Of a stretch of DNA of 64,000 nt, positions 1-9,803 are shown piece by piece. The stretch's first letter is position 1. The number at the start of each line of letters is the position of its first letter. A model generated the notes under the pieces. It was given only the letters and a program-made list of their open reading frames with translations, had not been told where the DNA came from and did no database searches. Made by a program: the position numbers and the translations under genes. The DNA is from Jeotgalibacillus salarius (lineage in GTDB: Bacteria; Bacillota; Bacilli; Bacillales; Jeotgalibacillaceae). Where the stretch lies: contig NZ_SORX01000011.1 in the NCBI RefSeq assembly GCF_004405125.1, forward strand, positions 28,482 to 92,481, given 5' to 3'.

Positions 1-615
1 TTCTTATTACCGGTTCTTGAAGCTTTTCTGCCTTTTCTGCCGCTCGTCGCTTTTGTAGTGGCGAATGCAAATGCTTATGGCGTACTCTTTGGTATACTGC
101 TCTCATGGGCAGGCGCTTCAGTAGGAGCACTGATGGTCTTTTGGCTGATCAGACGGTTTGGACACCTGAAACTGTTTTACTTTTTGAGTAATCAAAAGCA
201 GGTCAGAAAGCTTACGACCTGGGTGGAACGCCATGGTTTCGGACCATTATTTCTGCTGCTGTGCTTTCCTTTTACACCATCTGCACTAGTCAATGTTGTA
301 GCGGGATTATCGCGTATCAGCGTCATGCAATATATGCTTGCTGTCGTTACAGGGAAGCTGGTCATGATTTCAACGATTTCATTTATCGGTGCAGATATCG
401 TGTCACTGATCCGGGAACCGGTTAAAACGGCGATTGTACTTGGCGCCATTGTGCTCCTGTGGCTGGTAGGAAAAAGAGTAGAAAAAATGATTAATAAAAA
501 AATGGAACGTGACATAGTGATGCCTGAGCGTCATAGAAAGTCTGCCGGAAATGAAAGGTTGGAGAATAGATGGAATCGTGGAAAAAAGAAGGCTTCGAAT
601 GGCTCAAAGCATTAG
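1..615 (+). CDS. yhjE: TVP38/TMEM64 (VTT-domain) membrane protein, 5' end outside window
   Basis: The reading frame is open from base 1, so the gene begins upstream of the window. The visible part starts with a hydrophobic helix and a VVANANAYG stretch, then several membrane segments typical of the VTT/DedA-like family (RRFGH loop, FPFTPSALVNVVAGLSR motif). It ends in a basic cytoplasmic tail. Family members are integral membrane proteins linked to lipid or membrane homeostasis; the precise substrate is unknown. It overlaps the signal peptidase gene by 46 bases, and the B. subtilis neighbour of sipV and addBA is yhjE, which supports the name. A GTG at 58 is an internal codon, not a credible start. 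Confidence 0.85.
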   Translation, partial: FLLPVLEAFLPFLPLVAFVVANANAYGVLFGILLSWAGASVGALMVFWLIRRFGHLKLFYFLSNQKQVRKLTTWVERHGFGPLFLLLCFPFTPSALVNVVAGLSRISVMQYMLAVVTGKLVMISTISFIGADIVSLIREPVKTAIVLGAIVLLWLVGKRVEKMINKKMERDIVMPERHRKSAGNERLENRWNRGKKKASNGSKH

Positions 616-1121
616 CAGTGGGCGTAGTCATCGTCTTAGTAGTCCGCATATTTCTTTTTTCAAATTATGTCGTAGAAGGTGTATCCATGCAGCCAACACT
701 GCAGGATGGCAATAAACTCGTCATTAATAAAATAGGTTATCAGATAGGTGATTTCAACAGGTTTGATGTCATCGTCTTTCACGCAAATGAATCAGAAGAT
801 TATGTGAAAAGAGTCATTGGACTTCCGGGAGACGAAATCTCTTATGAAGAAGACCAGCTCTATATAAACGGAGAATATTATGAAGAACCATATCTTGAAG
901 AATTCCGCACAGGCGATGGCCGCCTGACAGGTGATTTCACACTCGAAGAACTCACAGGGCAGTCAGAAGTTCCGGAAGGGCAGCTCTTCGTGTTAGGTGA
1001 TAACAGACAGCAGAGCCTCGACAGCCGTATCTTCGGCTTTATCGATCAGGACTCCGTCGTCGGAAAAGTAAACCTCAGATACTGGCCGCTGAATGACCTT
1101 GATATGCGTTTTTATGAGTAA
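570..1121 (+). CDS. sipV: Type I signal peptidase (SipV-like)
   Basis: This membrane-bound serine protease removes signal peptides from exported proteins. The 183-aa protein has one N-terminal membrane segment (about residues 13-31), then the SMQP box with catalytic Ser39 and the YVKRVIGLPGD box with general base Lys80. The C-terminal GDNRQQSLDSR motif is the conserved S26 box E. Length matches Bacillus Sip proteins. The start ATG follows a GAAAGGTTGGAG-like ribosome site and sits inside the 3' end of the upstream gene, so translational coupling is likely. sipV next to addBA is the B. subtilis arrangement; the paralogue letter is inferred from context. Confidence 0.93.
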   Translation: MESWKKEGFEWLKALAVGVVIVLVVRIFLFSNYVVEGVSMQPTLQDGNKLVINKIGYQIGDFNRFDVIVFHANESEDYVKRVIGLPGDEISYEEDQLYINGEYYEEPYLEEFRTGDGRLTGDFTLEELTGQSEVPEGQLFVLGDNRQQSLDSRIFGFIDQDSVVGKVNLRYWPLNDLDMRFYE

Positions 1122-1129
1122 ATTTGTTG

Positions 1130-1313
1130 TAGCCCAATGTTGTTTTTGCACAGCTGTGATTGGAGCGTAAGGTGGCGACTCCAGCATGAACGACGGACAG
1201 GTGAGACCCCACAGGCGCTTGCGCCGAGGAGGTCGGATGGGGCCAAGTAGCGGCCCATCCATGCGGAAAGCGTCCGCCTGAAGCGGAAATCAACAGCCAA
1301 CTTTAAGAGAGCC
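1130..1313 (+). repeat. Dispersed structured intergenic repeat, copy A
   Basis: This GC-rich block has a GCCCAATGTTG lead-in, a GACAGGTGAGACCCC segment, a small hairpin GGCGC-tt-GCGCC (1214-1225), the GAGGAGG motif and a second hairpin GCGGA-aagcg-TCCGC (1263-1277). It ends in GCGGAAATCAACA. Related blocks lie at 10874-11008, 48532-48682 and 60953-61063. The hairpin arms differ between copies but remain paired. Confidence 0.8.
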
Positions 1314-1323
1314 TTATAAATAA

Positions 1324-1359
1324 ATGAAAAGAGCTGTCCAATTGGATGGCTCTTTTCAT
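1324..1359 (+). terminator. Hairpin terminator after sipV
   Basis: Symmetric stem ATGAAAAGAGC...GCTCTTTTCAT with an inner TGTCC/GGATG extension and an AATT loop. The run of Ts lies within the 3' arm, so the hairpin could act in either direction. Confidence 0.6.
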
Positions 1360-1431
1360 ATACCACCCGCTTTTCATTAACAGCCAATTGTAAGATAATA
1401 GCTATATGCAAACGACAAAGGAGGCACGATC

Positions 1432-4400
1432 ATGCCGCTTACGATCAAAACAGGACGCTCGGGAACCGGAAAAACAGATGAACTCATGCATCAGATCACC
1501 GAAAAAGTGAAACACAATCCATCAGGTGATCCAATCCTGCTGATTGTACCTGAACAGATGACATTCCAGTCAGAATACCGTCTGGCACTTGAAACAGGTG
1601 GAATGGTCAGAGTGCAGGTATTAAGTTTTACCCGCCTTGCGTGGAGAATTCTTCAGGAAACCGGTGGTGCTTCGCGTATCCATATCAACCGTACCGGAGC
1701 AAGTATGCTCGTCAGAAAACTGATCAATGAACAAAAAGATCAGATGGTCATGTTCGGACGTGCAGCCGGAAAACATGGTTTTGTCGGACATGTCGAAAAA
1801 ATGCTGACTGAGTTCAGGAGATATTGTATAAATCCTGAGAACCTGCTGGAAAAAACAGCTGAAATGAGTGAAACAGCTCCCAAAGCGCTAATTGATAAAC
1901 TAAAAGATATCGAACGGATCTATTCCGGTTTCGATGATCAGTTAAAAGATAAATACATAGATTCAGAAGATTATTTAAGACTGCTTGCTGAAAAAATAAA
2001 AGATTCTGAGCTGATCAGCCAGGCGGATATCTACCTTGACGGCTTTCACAGCTTCACACCGCAGGAATATCTGGTGATTGAGAAGCTGCTCAGCTATTCA
2101 AAAAAAGTAACAGCTGCCGTTACCGCAGATCTGGATGCTAAAGATCCTCTGTTATTTCGACAGACGACTGATACAGTCAATAAGCTAAAAGGGATCGCAA
2201 CAGCTGCCGGAGAAAAAGTACATATTGAACAGCATAAAGAAAACGCGAAATACAAAGGCAGGGGATTGTCTTTTCTAGAGCAATCTTTTGAAAGTCTCGG
2301 AGCTGTCTATGATCAAAAAGCTGATGTAACAATCATTGAAGCTGCGAATAGAAGAGCAGAAACAGAAGCAGCAGCACGGGAAATCAGAAAACTTGCAAGA
2401 AATGAGGGCTACCGCTACAAAGATATAGCGGTCCTGACCAGAAATGGTGAAGCATACCATGAAATCATTGAACCTGTTTTTAAAGACTATGAAATTCCGT
2501 ACTTTATAGATAAAAAAAGAACAATGCTGAATCATCCATTGATTGAGTTCATCAGATCTTCACTCGAAGTGATCACTAAAAACTGGCGATATGAAGCAGT
2601 TTTCAGAGCAGTGAAAACAGAGTTGTTTTTCCCTGTAGAAGCAGACCAGGAACTGCTTCGAGCAAAGATGGACAGGCTTGAAAATTATGTACTGGCCCAG
2701 GGTATTCACGGAGACCGCTGGCATAAAGACTTCTATTATAAACAGTTCAAAGGACTCGATTTCGTGAGGGTGCCGCAGAATGAAGAAGAAAAAATGATAC
2801 AGGATGACTTAAATGAAGCGCGATCAATGATTGCAGCACCAATGAATCAGTTTGCGGAGCGCTTGAAAAATGCAGGTACAGTCCATGCCTATTGTGAAGC
2901 GGTCTTTTTGCTTCTTGAAGAACTTGATGTGCCTGAAAAGCTCGAGCGGATGGCAGCAGCTGCTGAAGAAAAAGGGGATGTTGAATCAGCAAGGGAACAC
3001 GACCAGGCCTGGGCAGCGGTTGTTGAATTACTGGATCAGTTTGTCGAGATTACCGGTGAAGATCAGCTGCCGCTTAATGAGTTTAGCGAAATTCTGGATT
3101 CAGGAATGGAAACGCTCGAGTTTTCTCTTGTTCCGCCAGCGATTGACCAGGTCATCATCGCAGATCTTGAGCTGTCACGGCTTCCGGCTGTCAGTGCATC
3201 ATTTGTGCTGGGGGTAAATGATGGTGTCATGCCTGCCAGAATGCAGGATGACGGCATTCTGGCTGAGGATGACAGAATCTTTATGGAACGGGCAGGGATG
3301 AACCTGGCACCCGGAACGCGTGAGAAGCTTCAGGATGAAGACTTTGTCGCCTACCGGGCGTTTACTTCTCCTTCAGAGAAACTGTATATTTCATACCCTC
3401 TGGCAGATGAAGAAGGCAAGGCACTGATCGTTTCACCGTATATCAAGAAAGTGACAGGAATGCTGCCGGACCATAACAGGATGCTTGCGGTAAATGATCC
3501 TGTTGAGGTCCCGGCCGGGGATCAGCTCGATTATATCTGCCATCCGCTGCCGACAGCGTCATTTATGACGTCACAGCTTCAACAGCTGAGAAAAGATTAT
3601 CCGGTAGCTGACATATGGCGTGATGTGTATAACTATTATGTATCTGATCCTTTCTGGAAAGAGGAAAGTAAGCGCATTTTGTCCGGTTTATTTTATGAAA
3701 ATGCTGCCAGACCTTTATCGAAAGAAATGGCAGAAAGTCTGTTTGGCAGCTCCATGATGGCCAGTGTGTCAAGAATTGAGCGGATGAACAGTTGTGCATT
3801 CCAACATTTCTCAAGTCATGGATTGCGCCTTCATGAGAGAAGTGTTTTCAAGCTGGATGCACCGAATATCGGTGAGCTTTTCCACGCAGCACTAAAATGG
3901 ATTTCTGAAGAACTGCTGCAACAGGAAATCAGCTGGAAGAGCCTGTCTCAAAAACAGTGCGCTGACCTGGCACAAAAGGCAGTCAGCCACATCGGCCCGC
4001 AGCTGCAATATGATATTTTAAACAGCTCCAATAAATATCGTTATATTGCAAAAAAACTTCAGGCTGTGATCAGTCAAGCCTCATATATCTTAAGTGAGCA
4101 TGCACGGGCAGGAAACTTTGAGCCACTCAGAGTGGAACTTGGATTTGGACCTGGACAAGAGCTGCCACCTCATACAATTCCGCTCAGTGACGGTGATACG
4201 ATGTCTCTGCAGGGCAGAATCGACCGGGTTGATCAGGCACGTAGCGGCGACAAAGTATATTTGCGTGTAATCGATTATAAATCAAGTGTCAGGGACCTTG
4301 ACTTTACGGAAATTTATTATGGTCTCTCGCTTCAGATGATGACATATCTTGATGTGGCTTTAATGAATTCCGCTGAGCTGGTTCAGACAGAAGCGGAACC

Positions 4401-4881
4401 AGCTGGCATACTCTATTTCCACCTTCATAACCCGGTTGTTAAAACGAAAAAACCGATCAGCACTCAGGAAATGCAGGAGGAAATGTTGAAAAAGTATAAG
4501 ATGAAGGGTCTCGTTCTCGGAGATGAAGAAGTAGTCCGGCTGATGGACATGACGCTTGAAGAAGGCAACTCTTCGATCATTTCGGCAGGACTGAAAAAAG
4601 ATGGTACACTGCGGTCGAATTCAAAAACGGCAAGCAGAAACCAATTTAATGATATGAGGGCACACACACGATCAATGTTCCGGTCGGCAGGAGACAGAAT
4701 TAAAGCTGGAGATGTTTCGATTGATCCTTATGAATATAAAAAAAGAACGCCATGTCAGTTCTGTTCATACCGATCTGTGTGCCAGTTTGATCCTGCACTT
4801 GAGCAGAATAAATACCGGTCATTAAAGCCTAAAAAAGCAGATGATTTATTTTCCGGCACGAAAGGAGGAGAAGACGATTGA
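1432..4881 (+). CDS. addB: ATP-dependent helicase/nuclease subunit AddB
   Basis: AddB is one half of the AddAB helicase-nuclease, which resects double-strand breaks to Chi for RecA loading. The 1149-aa protein begins with a Walker A motif GRSGTGKT (Lys14) and ends in a RecB-like nuclease domain with the IDYKSS motif. The iron-sulfur cluster ligands are visible as Cys788 (NSCAF) and Cys1108, Cys1111 and Cys1117 (CQFCSYRSVC), the spacing known for B. subtilis AddB. ATG is preceded by a strong AAAGGAGG site. The stop overlaps the addA start by four bases. Length is normal for the family. Confidence 0.97.
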   Translation: MPLTIKTGRSGTGKTDELMHQITEKVKHNPSGDPILLIVPEQMTFQSEYRLALETGGMVRVQVLSFTRLAWRILQETGGASRIHINRTGASMLVRKLINEQKDQMVMFGRAAGKHGFVGHVEKMLTEFRRYCINPENLLEKTAEMSETAPKALIDKLKDIERIYSGFDDQLKDKYIDSEDYLRLLAEKIKDSELISQADIYLDGFHSFTPQEYLVIEKLLSYSKKVTAAVTADLDAKDPLLFRQTTDTVNKLKGIATAAGEKVHIEQHKENAKYKGRGLSFLEQSFESLGAVYDQKADVTIIEAANRRAETEAAAREIRKLARNEGYRYKDIAVLTRNGEAYHEIIEPVFKDYEIPYFIDKKRTMLNHPLIEFIRSSLEVITKNWRYEAVFRAVKTELFFPVEADQELLRAKMDRLENYVLAQGIHGDRWHKDFYYKQFKGLDFVRVPQNEEEKMIQDDLNEARSMIAAPMNQFAERLKNAGTVHAYCEAVFLLLEELDVPEKLERMAAAAEEKGDVESAREHDQAWAAVVELLDQFVEITGEDQLPLNEFSEILDSGMETLEFSLVPPAIDQVIIADLELSRLPAVSASFVLGVNDGVMPARMQDDGILAEDDRIFMERAGMNLAPGTREKLQDEDFVAYRAFTSPSEKLYISYPLADEEGKALIVSPYIKKVTGMLPDHNRMLAVNDPVEVPAGDQLDYICHPLPTASFMTSQLQQLRKDYPVADIWRDVYNYYVSDPFWKEESKRILSGLFYENAARPLSKEMAESLFGSSMMASVSRIERMNSCAFQHFSSHGLRLHERSVFKLDAPNIGELFHAALKWISEELLQQEISWKSLSQKQCADLAQKAVSHIGPQLQYDILNSSNKYRYIAKKLQAVISQASYILSEHARAGNFEPLRVELGFGPGQELPPHTIPLSDGDTMSLQGRIDRVDQARSGDKVYLRVIDYKSSVRDLDFTEIYYGLSLQMMTYLDVALMNSAELVQTEAEPAGILYFHLHNPVVKTKKPISTQEMQEEMLKKYKMKGLVLGDEEVVRLMDMTLEEGNSSIISAGLKKDGTLRSNSKTASRNQFNDMRAHTRSMFRSAGDRIKAGDVSIDPYEYKKRTPCQFCSYRSVCQFDPALEQNKYRSLKPKKADDLFSGTKGGEDD

Positions 4882-7800
4882 TTCCAGTAAAACCTGAAAA
4901 CGTCACCTGGACAGATGAACAATGGAGAGCGATTTTTGAAAAAGGCAGTGATATCCTTGTCGCAGCAGCGGCGGGTTCCGGCAAAACGGCTGTACTCGTT
5001 GAGCGGTTGATTCAAAAAGTACTGGATGCTGAGACTGACATTGATCAATTACTTGTCGTTACTTTTACCAATGCGTCGGCTGCTGAGATGAAGCACCGTG
5101 TAGGAGAGGCACTTGAAAAAGCGCTGACTGAAAATCCGGATTCAAGACATTTGAGAAAGCAGCTGACACTGATCAACAAAGCGTCGATCTCTACGTTGCA
5201 CTCATTCTGTCTTGAAGTGATCAGAAAATACTATTATTTGATTGATATAGATCCAGGCTTCAGAATCGCAGATGCTACGGAAGCTGAACTGCTGAAGGAT
5301 GAAGTCATAGAAGAAATACTTGAGCATGAGTATGGGATTCCGGACAATCATTCATTTACTGAACTCGTGGAAGCCGTAACGAACGATAGAAGTGATGATG
5401 CGCTCCATCAGATGATCAGAAAGCTTCACACGTTCTCACGTTCTCACGCAGACCCGGGTCACTGGCTTGACGGTATCGTTGATCTTCACCGGACGGATGG
5501 TCTGCAGATTGATGACCATCCGCTTGCAAATTATGTACTGTTTCACGTCCAGCTTGAAACAGAAGGTGCAATTGAACTGATCCAGCTGGCACTTGATGCG
5601 GCAAGAAAGCCGGGAGGTCCTTCACTGAGAGCGGAAAATTTTGATGATGATATCAGACAGCTGAACATTATCCGGAATGCTGCTGGGTGGAAAGAAGTTG
5701 AAGCAGCACTGTCCGCATTTTCAATGGGTAGACTGAAGCCTTGTAAAGGGGAAGAGTTTGATGAAGCACTCGCCGAACAGGCAAAAAAGTGGCGTGATCA
5801 GGCTAAGAAGATGGTCAATGATTTAAAAGATCATTTCTTTATCCGCAGCCCTGAGCAGCTGCTGGATGATATGAATCAGATGACAGGGAGACTATCAACG
5901 CTGATTGAGCTGGTTAGAATATTCGAAAAGGAATTCAAGTCAGCGAAAGAAGAGCGCGGTTTAGTTGATTTCAATGATTTGGAACACTTTTGTCTGGAGA
6001 TCTTAAGAGATCCCGGAACGAATGGTCCTTCGCAGGCAGCATACCATTACCGTAACCAGTTCAAAGAAGTACTTGTCGATGAATACCAGGATACGAACAT
6101 GGTACAGGAAACAATTCTGCAGCTTGTAAAGTCAGGTAATGAAAAAGACGGGAACCTCTTTATGGTAGGGGATGTAAAGCAGTCTATTTATCGCTTCAGA
6201 CTGGCAGAGCCAAACCTGTTTCTCGGAAAATACCGTACATTTCAGCAGCCAGGCAGCGGTCAGAAAATCGACCTGGCTAAGAATTTCAGAAGCCGTCCAG
6301 AAGTGCTGAACGGAGTGAACTTCATTTTCCGTCAAATTATGGGTGAGATGGTCGGGGAAATTGACTACGATAAAGATGCAGAGCTCATTCCGGGTGCACC
6401 TTATCCCGAAGATATCACAGTTCCGGTCAAGCTTGCAGTGATTGATCAGGCGGATGAAGACGCACCTCAGGAGGAAATGCCTGAAGAAGTCATGGATGAA
6501 AGAGAACTTGAGAGATCAACGCTCGAAGCCCGCTATATGATTAAAGAAATACGCGGGATGATTGACAACGGCCGTCAGATATATGATGTGAAAAAGAAGT
6601 TGTACAGGCCGCTCGAATACAGGGATATCGTCATTTTAACAAGATCCATGACATGGACGCCTGATATCATGGATGAATTCAGACAGGCAGGCATTCCGCT
6701 GTATGCAGATCTGTCAACCGGTTATTTTGATGCGACAGAAGTAGCGATTATGGTGTCTTTATTGAAAGTGATTGATAATCCGATTCAGGATATTCCGCTT
6801 GCCTCAGTCCTTCGTTCGCCCATAGTCAGATGTACGGAAGAAGAGCTGGCGAAAATCAGAGAAGCTGATCCTAAAGGCACTTTTTGGGATGCGCTTCAGG
6901 TCTACATGTCCGCTGAAGATGCTGACTCATCTTTAAAAGAAAAATGTTCATGGTTTTTGGTTTCACTTAGGAAATGGCGTGCCCAGGCAAGAACCGGAGC
7001 AGTGTCAGAACTTGTGTGGCAGCTTTTCAGAGACACACAATTCTACGATTTCACAGGGGGACTTCCCGGTGGAAAACAGCGTCAGGCGAACCTGCGCGCA
7101 TTGTATGACAGAGCCAGACAGTATGAATCCACTTCATTTCGCGGGCTGTTCAGATTCCTGAGATTTGTTGAACGGATGAGAGACAGAGGGGATGACCTGG
7201 GTGCTGCAAGAGCGCTGAGTGAACAGGAAGATGTCGTGCGCATGATGACAATTCATAAAAGTAAAGGGTTGGAATTCCCGATAGTTTTTATATCAGGAAT
7301 GGCACGGCAGTTCAATGAAATGGATTTGAGAGGCAGCTATCTGTTAGATAAAGACTTTGGTCTTGCGGTACCTTATGTCGATATTGAAAACAGAATCAGC
7401 AGCACGACGCTTCCTCAAATGGCGTTTAAAGAAAAGAAGCGACTGGAGAATCTTGCTGAAGAAATGAGAGTCCTTTATGTAGCAATGACACGTGCGAAAG
7501 AGGAGCTTATCCTGATCGGAACGGTACCTGATGCTGAAAAGCTGAAAGCCAAATGGACGCTTTCAGGTTCACATGATTCGTGGCTGTTACCGGAGTATAC
7601 GAGAAAAGGTGCAAAAAAGTATTTAGACTGGATTGGACCGGCACTTGCGCGTCACAAGCATGCAATTCATTCTGTTCCATCAGGTTTGTTTGAAGATGCT
7701 TCTGTGTGGAATATGGAGGTGTACCACAAACAATTATTTACAACAGAACAGAAGAAAGAAGAAACTGCTGCTGAATGGCTGTCCCATGTCAAAAACCACG

Positions 7801-8543
7801 AAACGGTCCCGGGAAAGAGTGACCAGTACGAAGATTTAATGGAGCGGCTGAATTGGATCTATCCACATGAAGCAGCTTCTATGATTAAATCAAAGCAATC
7901 CGTTTCTTCAATTAAACGCCAGCATGAAACGTTTGACGAAACAGCGGCAGATACGCTGGTTAAGCCTTCTAAAAAATTGTATGAACGTCCTGCATTTCTT
8001 CAGCAGGAAAAGATGACTGCTGCGGAAAAAGGAACGATTATGCATACAGTGATGCAGCAGGTTCCTTTGCAGAAGATTCCGGATCAAAAAGATATAGAAG
8101 CATTAGTTGCCAAGTTGATTGTCAGAGAAATCCTTACCGAAGAACAGGCTGAAACAGTAAATGTCAGTCATGTCACTGCATTTTTCCAATCACCACTGGG
8201 GAAACGGTTGTTGAGTGCGAGTCAGGTAAGAAGAGAAGTGCCATTTACGTATGCAACATCACCGCAGAAAACGGGTATCAGTCAGCATGTTGAAGATCAT
8301 GTGCTCATACAGGGGATTGCAGACTGTGTATTTGAAGATGCAGAAGGACTGGTGCTGCTCGATTATAAGACTGATTATGTAGACCGAACGCAGCCGGATG
8401 CTGAAACAATACTTGCTGAGCGTTACAGGCTTCAGCTCTCACTTTATAAAAAAGCACTCGAGGAAAGCTTGAATAGAAAAATTGATGAAGTATATTTATA
8501 TTTCTTCAATGCAGATTTGACAATTAAATTAGAAGAGATCTGA
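4878..8543 (+). CDS. addA: ATP-dependent helicase/nuclease subunit AddA
   Basis: This UvrD-type 3'-5' helicase with a C-terminal nuclease partners AddB. The 1221-aa protein shows Walker A AAGSGKT (Lys36), helicase motif II VDEYQDTN (Asp401, Glu402), a late helicase motif (VLYVAMTRA) and the nuclease motif LLDYKTDY (Asp1162, Lys1164). The start is TTG, overlapping the addB stop as TTGA, with AAAGGAGGAG upstream; this argues for translational coupling and equal subunit supply. In B. subtilis sbcD and sbcC follow addA, but here the next gene is a DUF418 protein. Confidence 0.97.
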   Translation: MIPVKPENVTWTDEQWRAIFEKGSDILVAAAAGSGKTAVLVERLIQKVLDAETDIDQLLVVTFTNASAAEMKHRVGEALEKALTENPDSRHLRKQLTLINKASISTLHSFCLEVIRKYYYLIDIDPGFRIADATEAELLKDEVIEEILEHEYGIPDNHSFTELVEAVTNDRSDDALHQMIRKLHTFSRSHADPGHWLDGIVDLHRTDGLQIDDHPLANYVLFHVQLETEGAIELIQLALDAARKPGGPSLRAENFDDDIRQLNIIRNAAGWKEVEAALSAFSMGRLKPCKGEEFDEALAEQAKKWRDQAKKMVNDLKDHFFIRSPEQLLDDMNQMTGRLSTLIELVRIFEKEFKSAKEERGLVDFNDLEHFCLEILRDPGTNGPSQAAYHYRNQFKEVLVDEYQDTNMVQETILQLVKSGNEKDGNLFMVGDVKQSIYRFRLAEPNLFLGKYRTFQQPGSGQKIDLAKNFRSRPEVLNGVNFIFRQIMGEMVGEIDYDKDAELIPGAPYPEDITVPVKLAVIDQADEDAPQEEMPEEVMDERELERSTLEARYMIKEIRGMIDNGRQIYDVKKKLYRPLEYRDIVILTRSMTWTPDIMDEFRQAGIPLYADLSTGYFDATEVAIMVSLLKVIDNPIQDIPLASVLRSPIVRCTEEELAKIREADPKGTFWDALQVYMSAEDADSSLKEKCSWFLVSLRKWRAQARTGAVSELVWQLFRDTQFYDFTGGLPGGKQRQANLRALYDRARQYESTSFRGLFRFLRFVERMRDRGDDLGAARALSEQEDVVRMMTIHKSKGLEFPIVFISGMARQFNEMDLRGSYLLDKDFGLAVPYVDIENRISSTTLPQMAFKEKKRLENLAEEMRVLYVAMTRAKEELILIGTVPDAEKLKAKWTLSGSHDSWLLPEYTRKGAKKYLDWIGPALARHKHAIHSVPSGLFEDASVWNMEVYHKQLFTTEQKKEETAAEWLSHVKNHETVPGKSDQYEDLMERLNWIYPHEAASMIKSKQSVSSIKRQHETFDETAADTLVKPSKKLYERPAFLQQEKMTAAEKGTIMHTVMQQVPLQKIPDQKDIEALVAKLIVREILTEEQAETVNVSHVTAFFQSPLGKRLLSASQVRREVPFTYATSPQKTGISQHVEDHVLIQGIADCVFEDAEGLVLLDYKTDYVDRTQPDAETILAERYRLQLSLYKKALEESLNRKIDEVYLYFFNADLTIKLEEI

Positions 8544-8575
8544 CCGGAATGACCGGTTAGCCGGAGGGATACGTT

Positions 8576-9736
8576 TTGAGTTTACAGCCAATCGATTCAA
8601 CTCAGAGAATCCAAAGCCTCGATGTGATCAGAGGATTTTCTCTGCTTGGTATTTTCATTGTCAATATGATCGCATTTCATTCACCCATGTACTATTATGA
8701 TCCGTATTCGTGGTGGGGAGATTCGATTAACAGGCCGGTATACTGGTGGATAGACGTTTTTGTACAGGCAAGCTTCTATCCGATTTTTGCGATGATGTTC
8801 GGAGCAGGGCTGGCGATTCAGTACATGCGGGCTGAAGAAAAAAAAGCCCACTTTACTTCATTTGCGTCACGCAGACTTGCCATTCTGCTTGGCATTGGTT
8901 TGATCCATGCATTTTTAATCTGGTCTGGAGACATTCTGATTACATATGCAGTGGCAGGATTTATACTGATCTGGATGCTGAAACTGAGCGGTAAAATGCT
9001 ATTGATTTTAGGTTTTATTATTTACTTTTTACCGCAGTCGCTGCTTTCGGGAATCATGTTCTTTGCTTCAATGGTCGATCCGACAACAGTGACCTATTTC
9101 AGCTCTGTACAGGATATAGAGTCTTCGGTAGCAAACTATGGAAGCGGATCTTTTGCTGATATATTCGGACAGCGTGTGGATGACTGGACTTATGCAAACA
9201 GTCCTGCTGGATTTATTTCAATCATTATCGCCATTTTACCGCTAATGATGATTGGAGCAGGTGTGGCAAAAACAAAACTGTTCGAGAAAGCTTCTGATAA
9301 AAAGTTACTGCTTAGCCTTAGTGCCTTGATCTTTCTGGGTCTGGGCATTGCAATCAAAACTTCTCCTTACTGGGGAGAGAAAAATCTGGCGTTTGTCTTT
9401 ACACAGGATTATGTCGGTGGCCCGCTTGTAGCAATGGGATACATGACGTTACTGTTGCTGATTATGACTGCGCCGCTGTCAGCAAAGCTTCTTCAGCCAC
9501 TTGCTAAAACCGGGCGCATGGCATTAACAAATTATCTGCTGCAGTCCATTATCGGCACGATTATATTTTATAACTATGGATTCGGTCTGTATGGTGAGGT
9601 TACGCTGATGACGGGGACTTTAATTGCACTGGGAATTTTTGTGATGCAAGTCATCTTCTCAGAACTGTGGCTGTCGAAATTTAAGCAGGGTCCTGCAGAG
9701 AGATTATGGAGAAAACTGTCGTATTCCAAAAAATAA
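8576..9736 (+). CDS. DUF418 family multi-pass membrane protein (YeiB-like)
   Basis: A 386-aa protein with about ten predicted membrane helices. The N-terminus RIQSLDVIRGFSLLGIFIVNM and the C-terminal region with GRMALTNYLLQS are hallmarks of the DUF418/YeiB family. Members are membrane proteins of uncertain transport or acyl-transfer function, so no substrate is claimed. The start is TTG with a GGAGGGAT ribosome site six to eight bases upstream; no in-frame ATG fits. The gene follows addA after 32 bases and could be cotranscribed. Confidence 0.85.
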   Translation: MSLQPIDSTQRIQSLDVIRGFSLLGIFIVNMIAFHSPMYYYDPYSWWGDSINRPVYWWIDVFVQASFYPIFAMMFGAGLAIQYMRAEEKKAHFTSFASRRLAILLGIGLIHAFLIWSGDILITYAVAGFILIWMLKLSGKMLLILGFIIYFLPQSLLSGIMFFASMVDPTTVTYFSSVQDIESSVANYGSGSFADIFGQRVDDWTYANSPAGFISIIIAILPLMMIGAGVAKTKLFEKASDKKLLLSLSALIFLGLGIAIKTSPYWGEKNLAFVFTQDYVGGPLVAMGYMTLLLLIMTAPLSAKLLQPLAKTGRMALTNYLLQSIIGTIIFYNYGFGLYGEVTLMTGTLIALGIFVMQVIFSELWLSKFKQGPAERLWRKLSYSKK

Positions 9737-9803
9737 AACTGTCAGATTAGCAGAAAAAATGTATAATAGAAGGACAATTCAGATTTTAAGGAGTGTACAT
9801 TCA

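Noticed and set aside
5430..5448. Short tandem CGTTCTCA inside addA
   Set aside because: Only two copies, the frame stays intact and the protein is normal in length.
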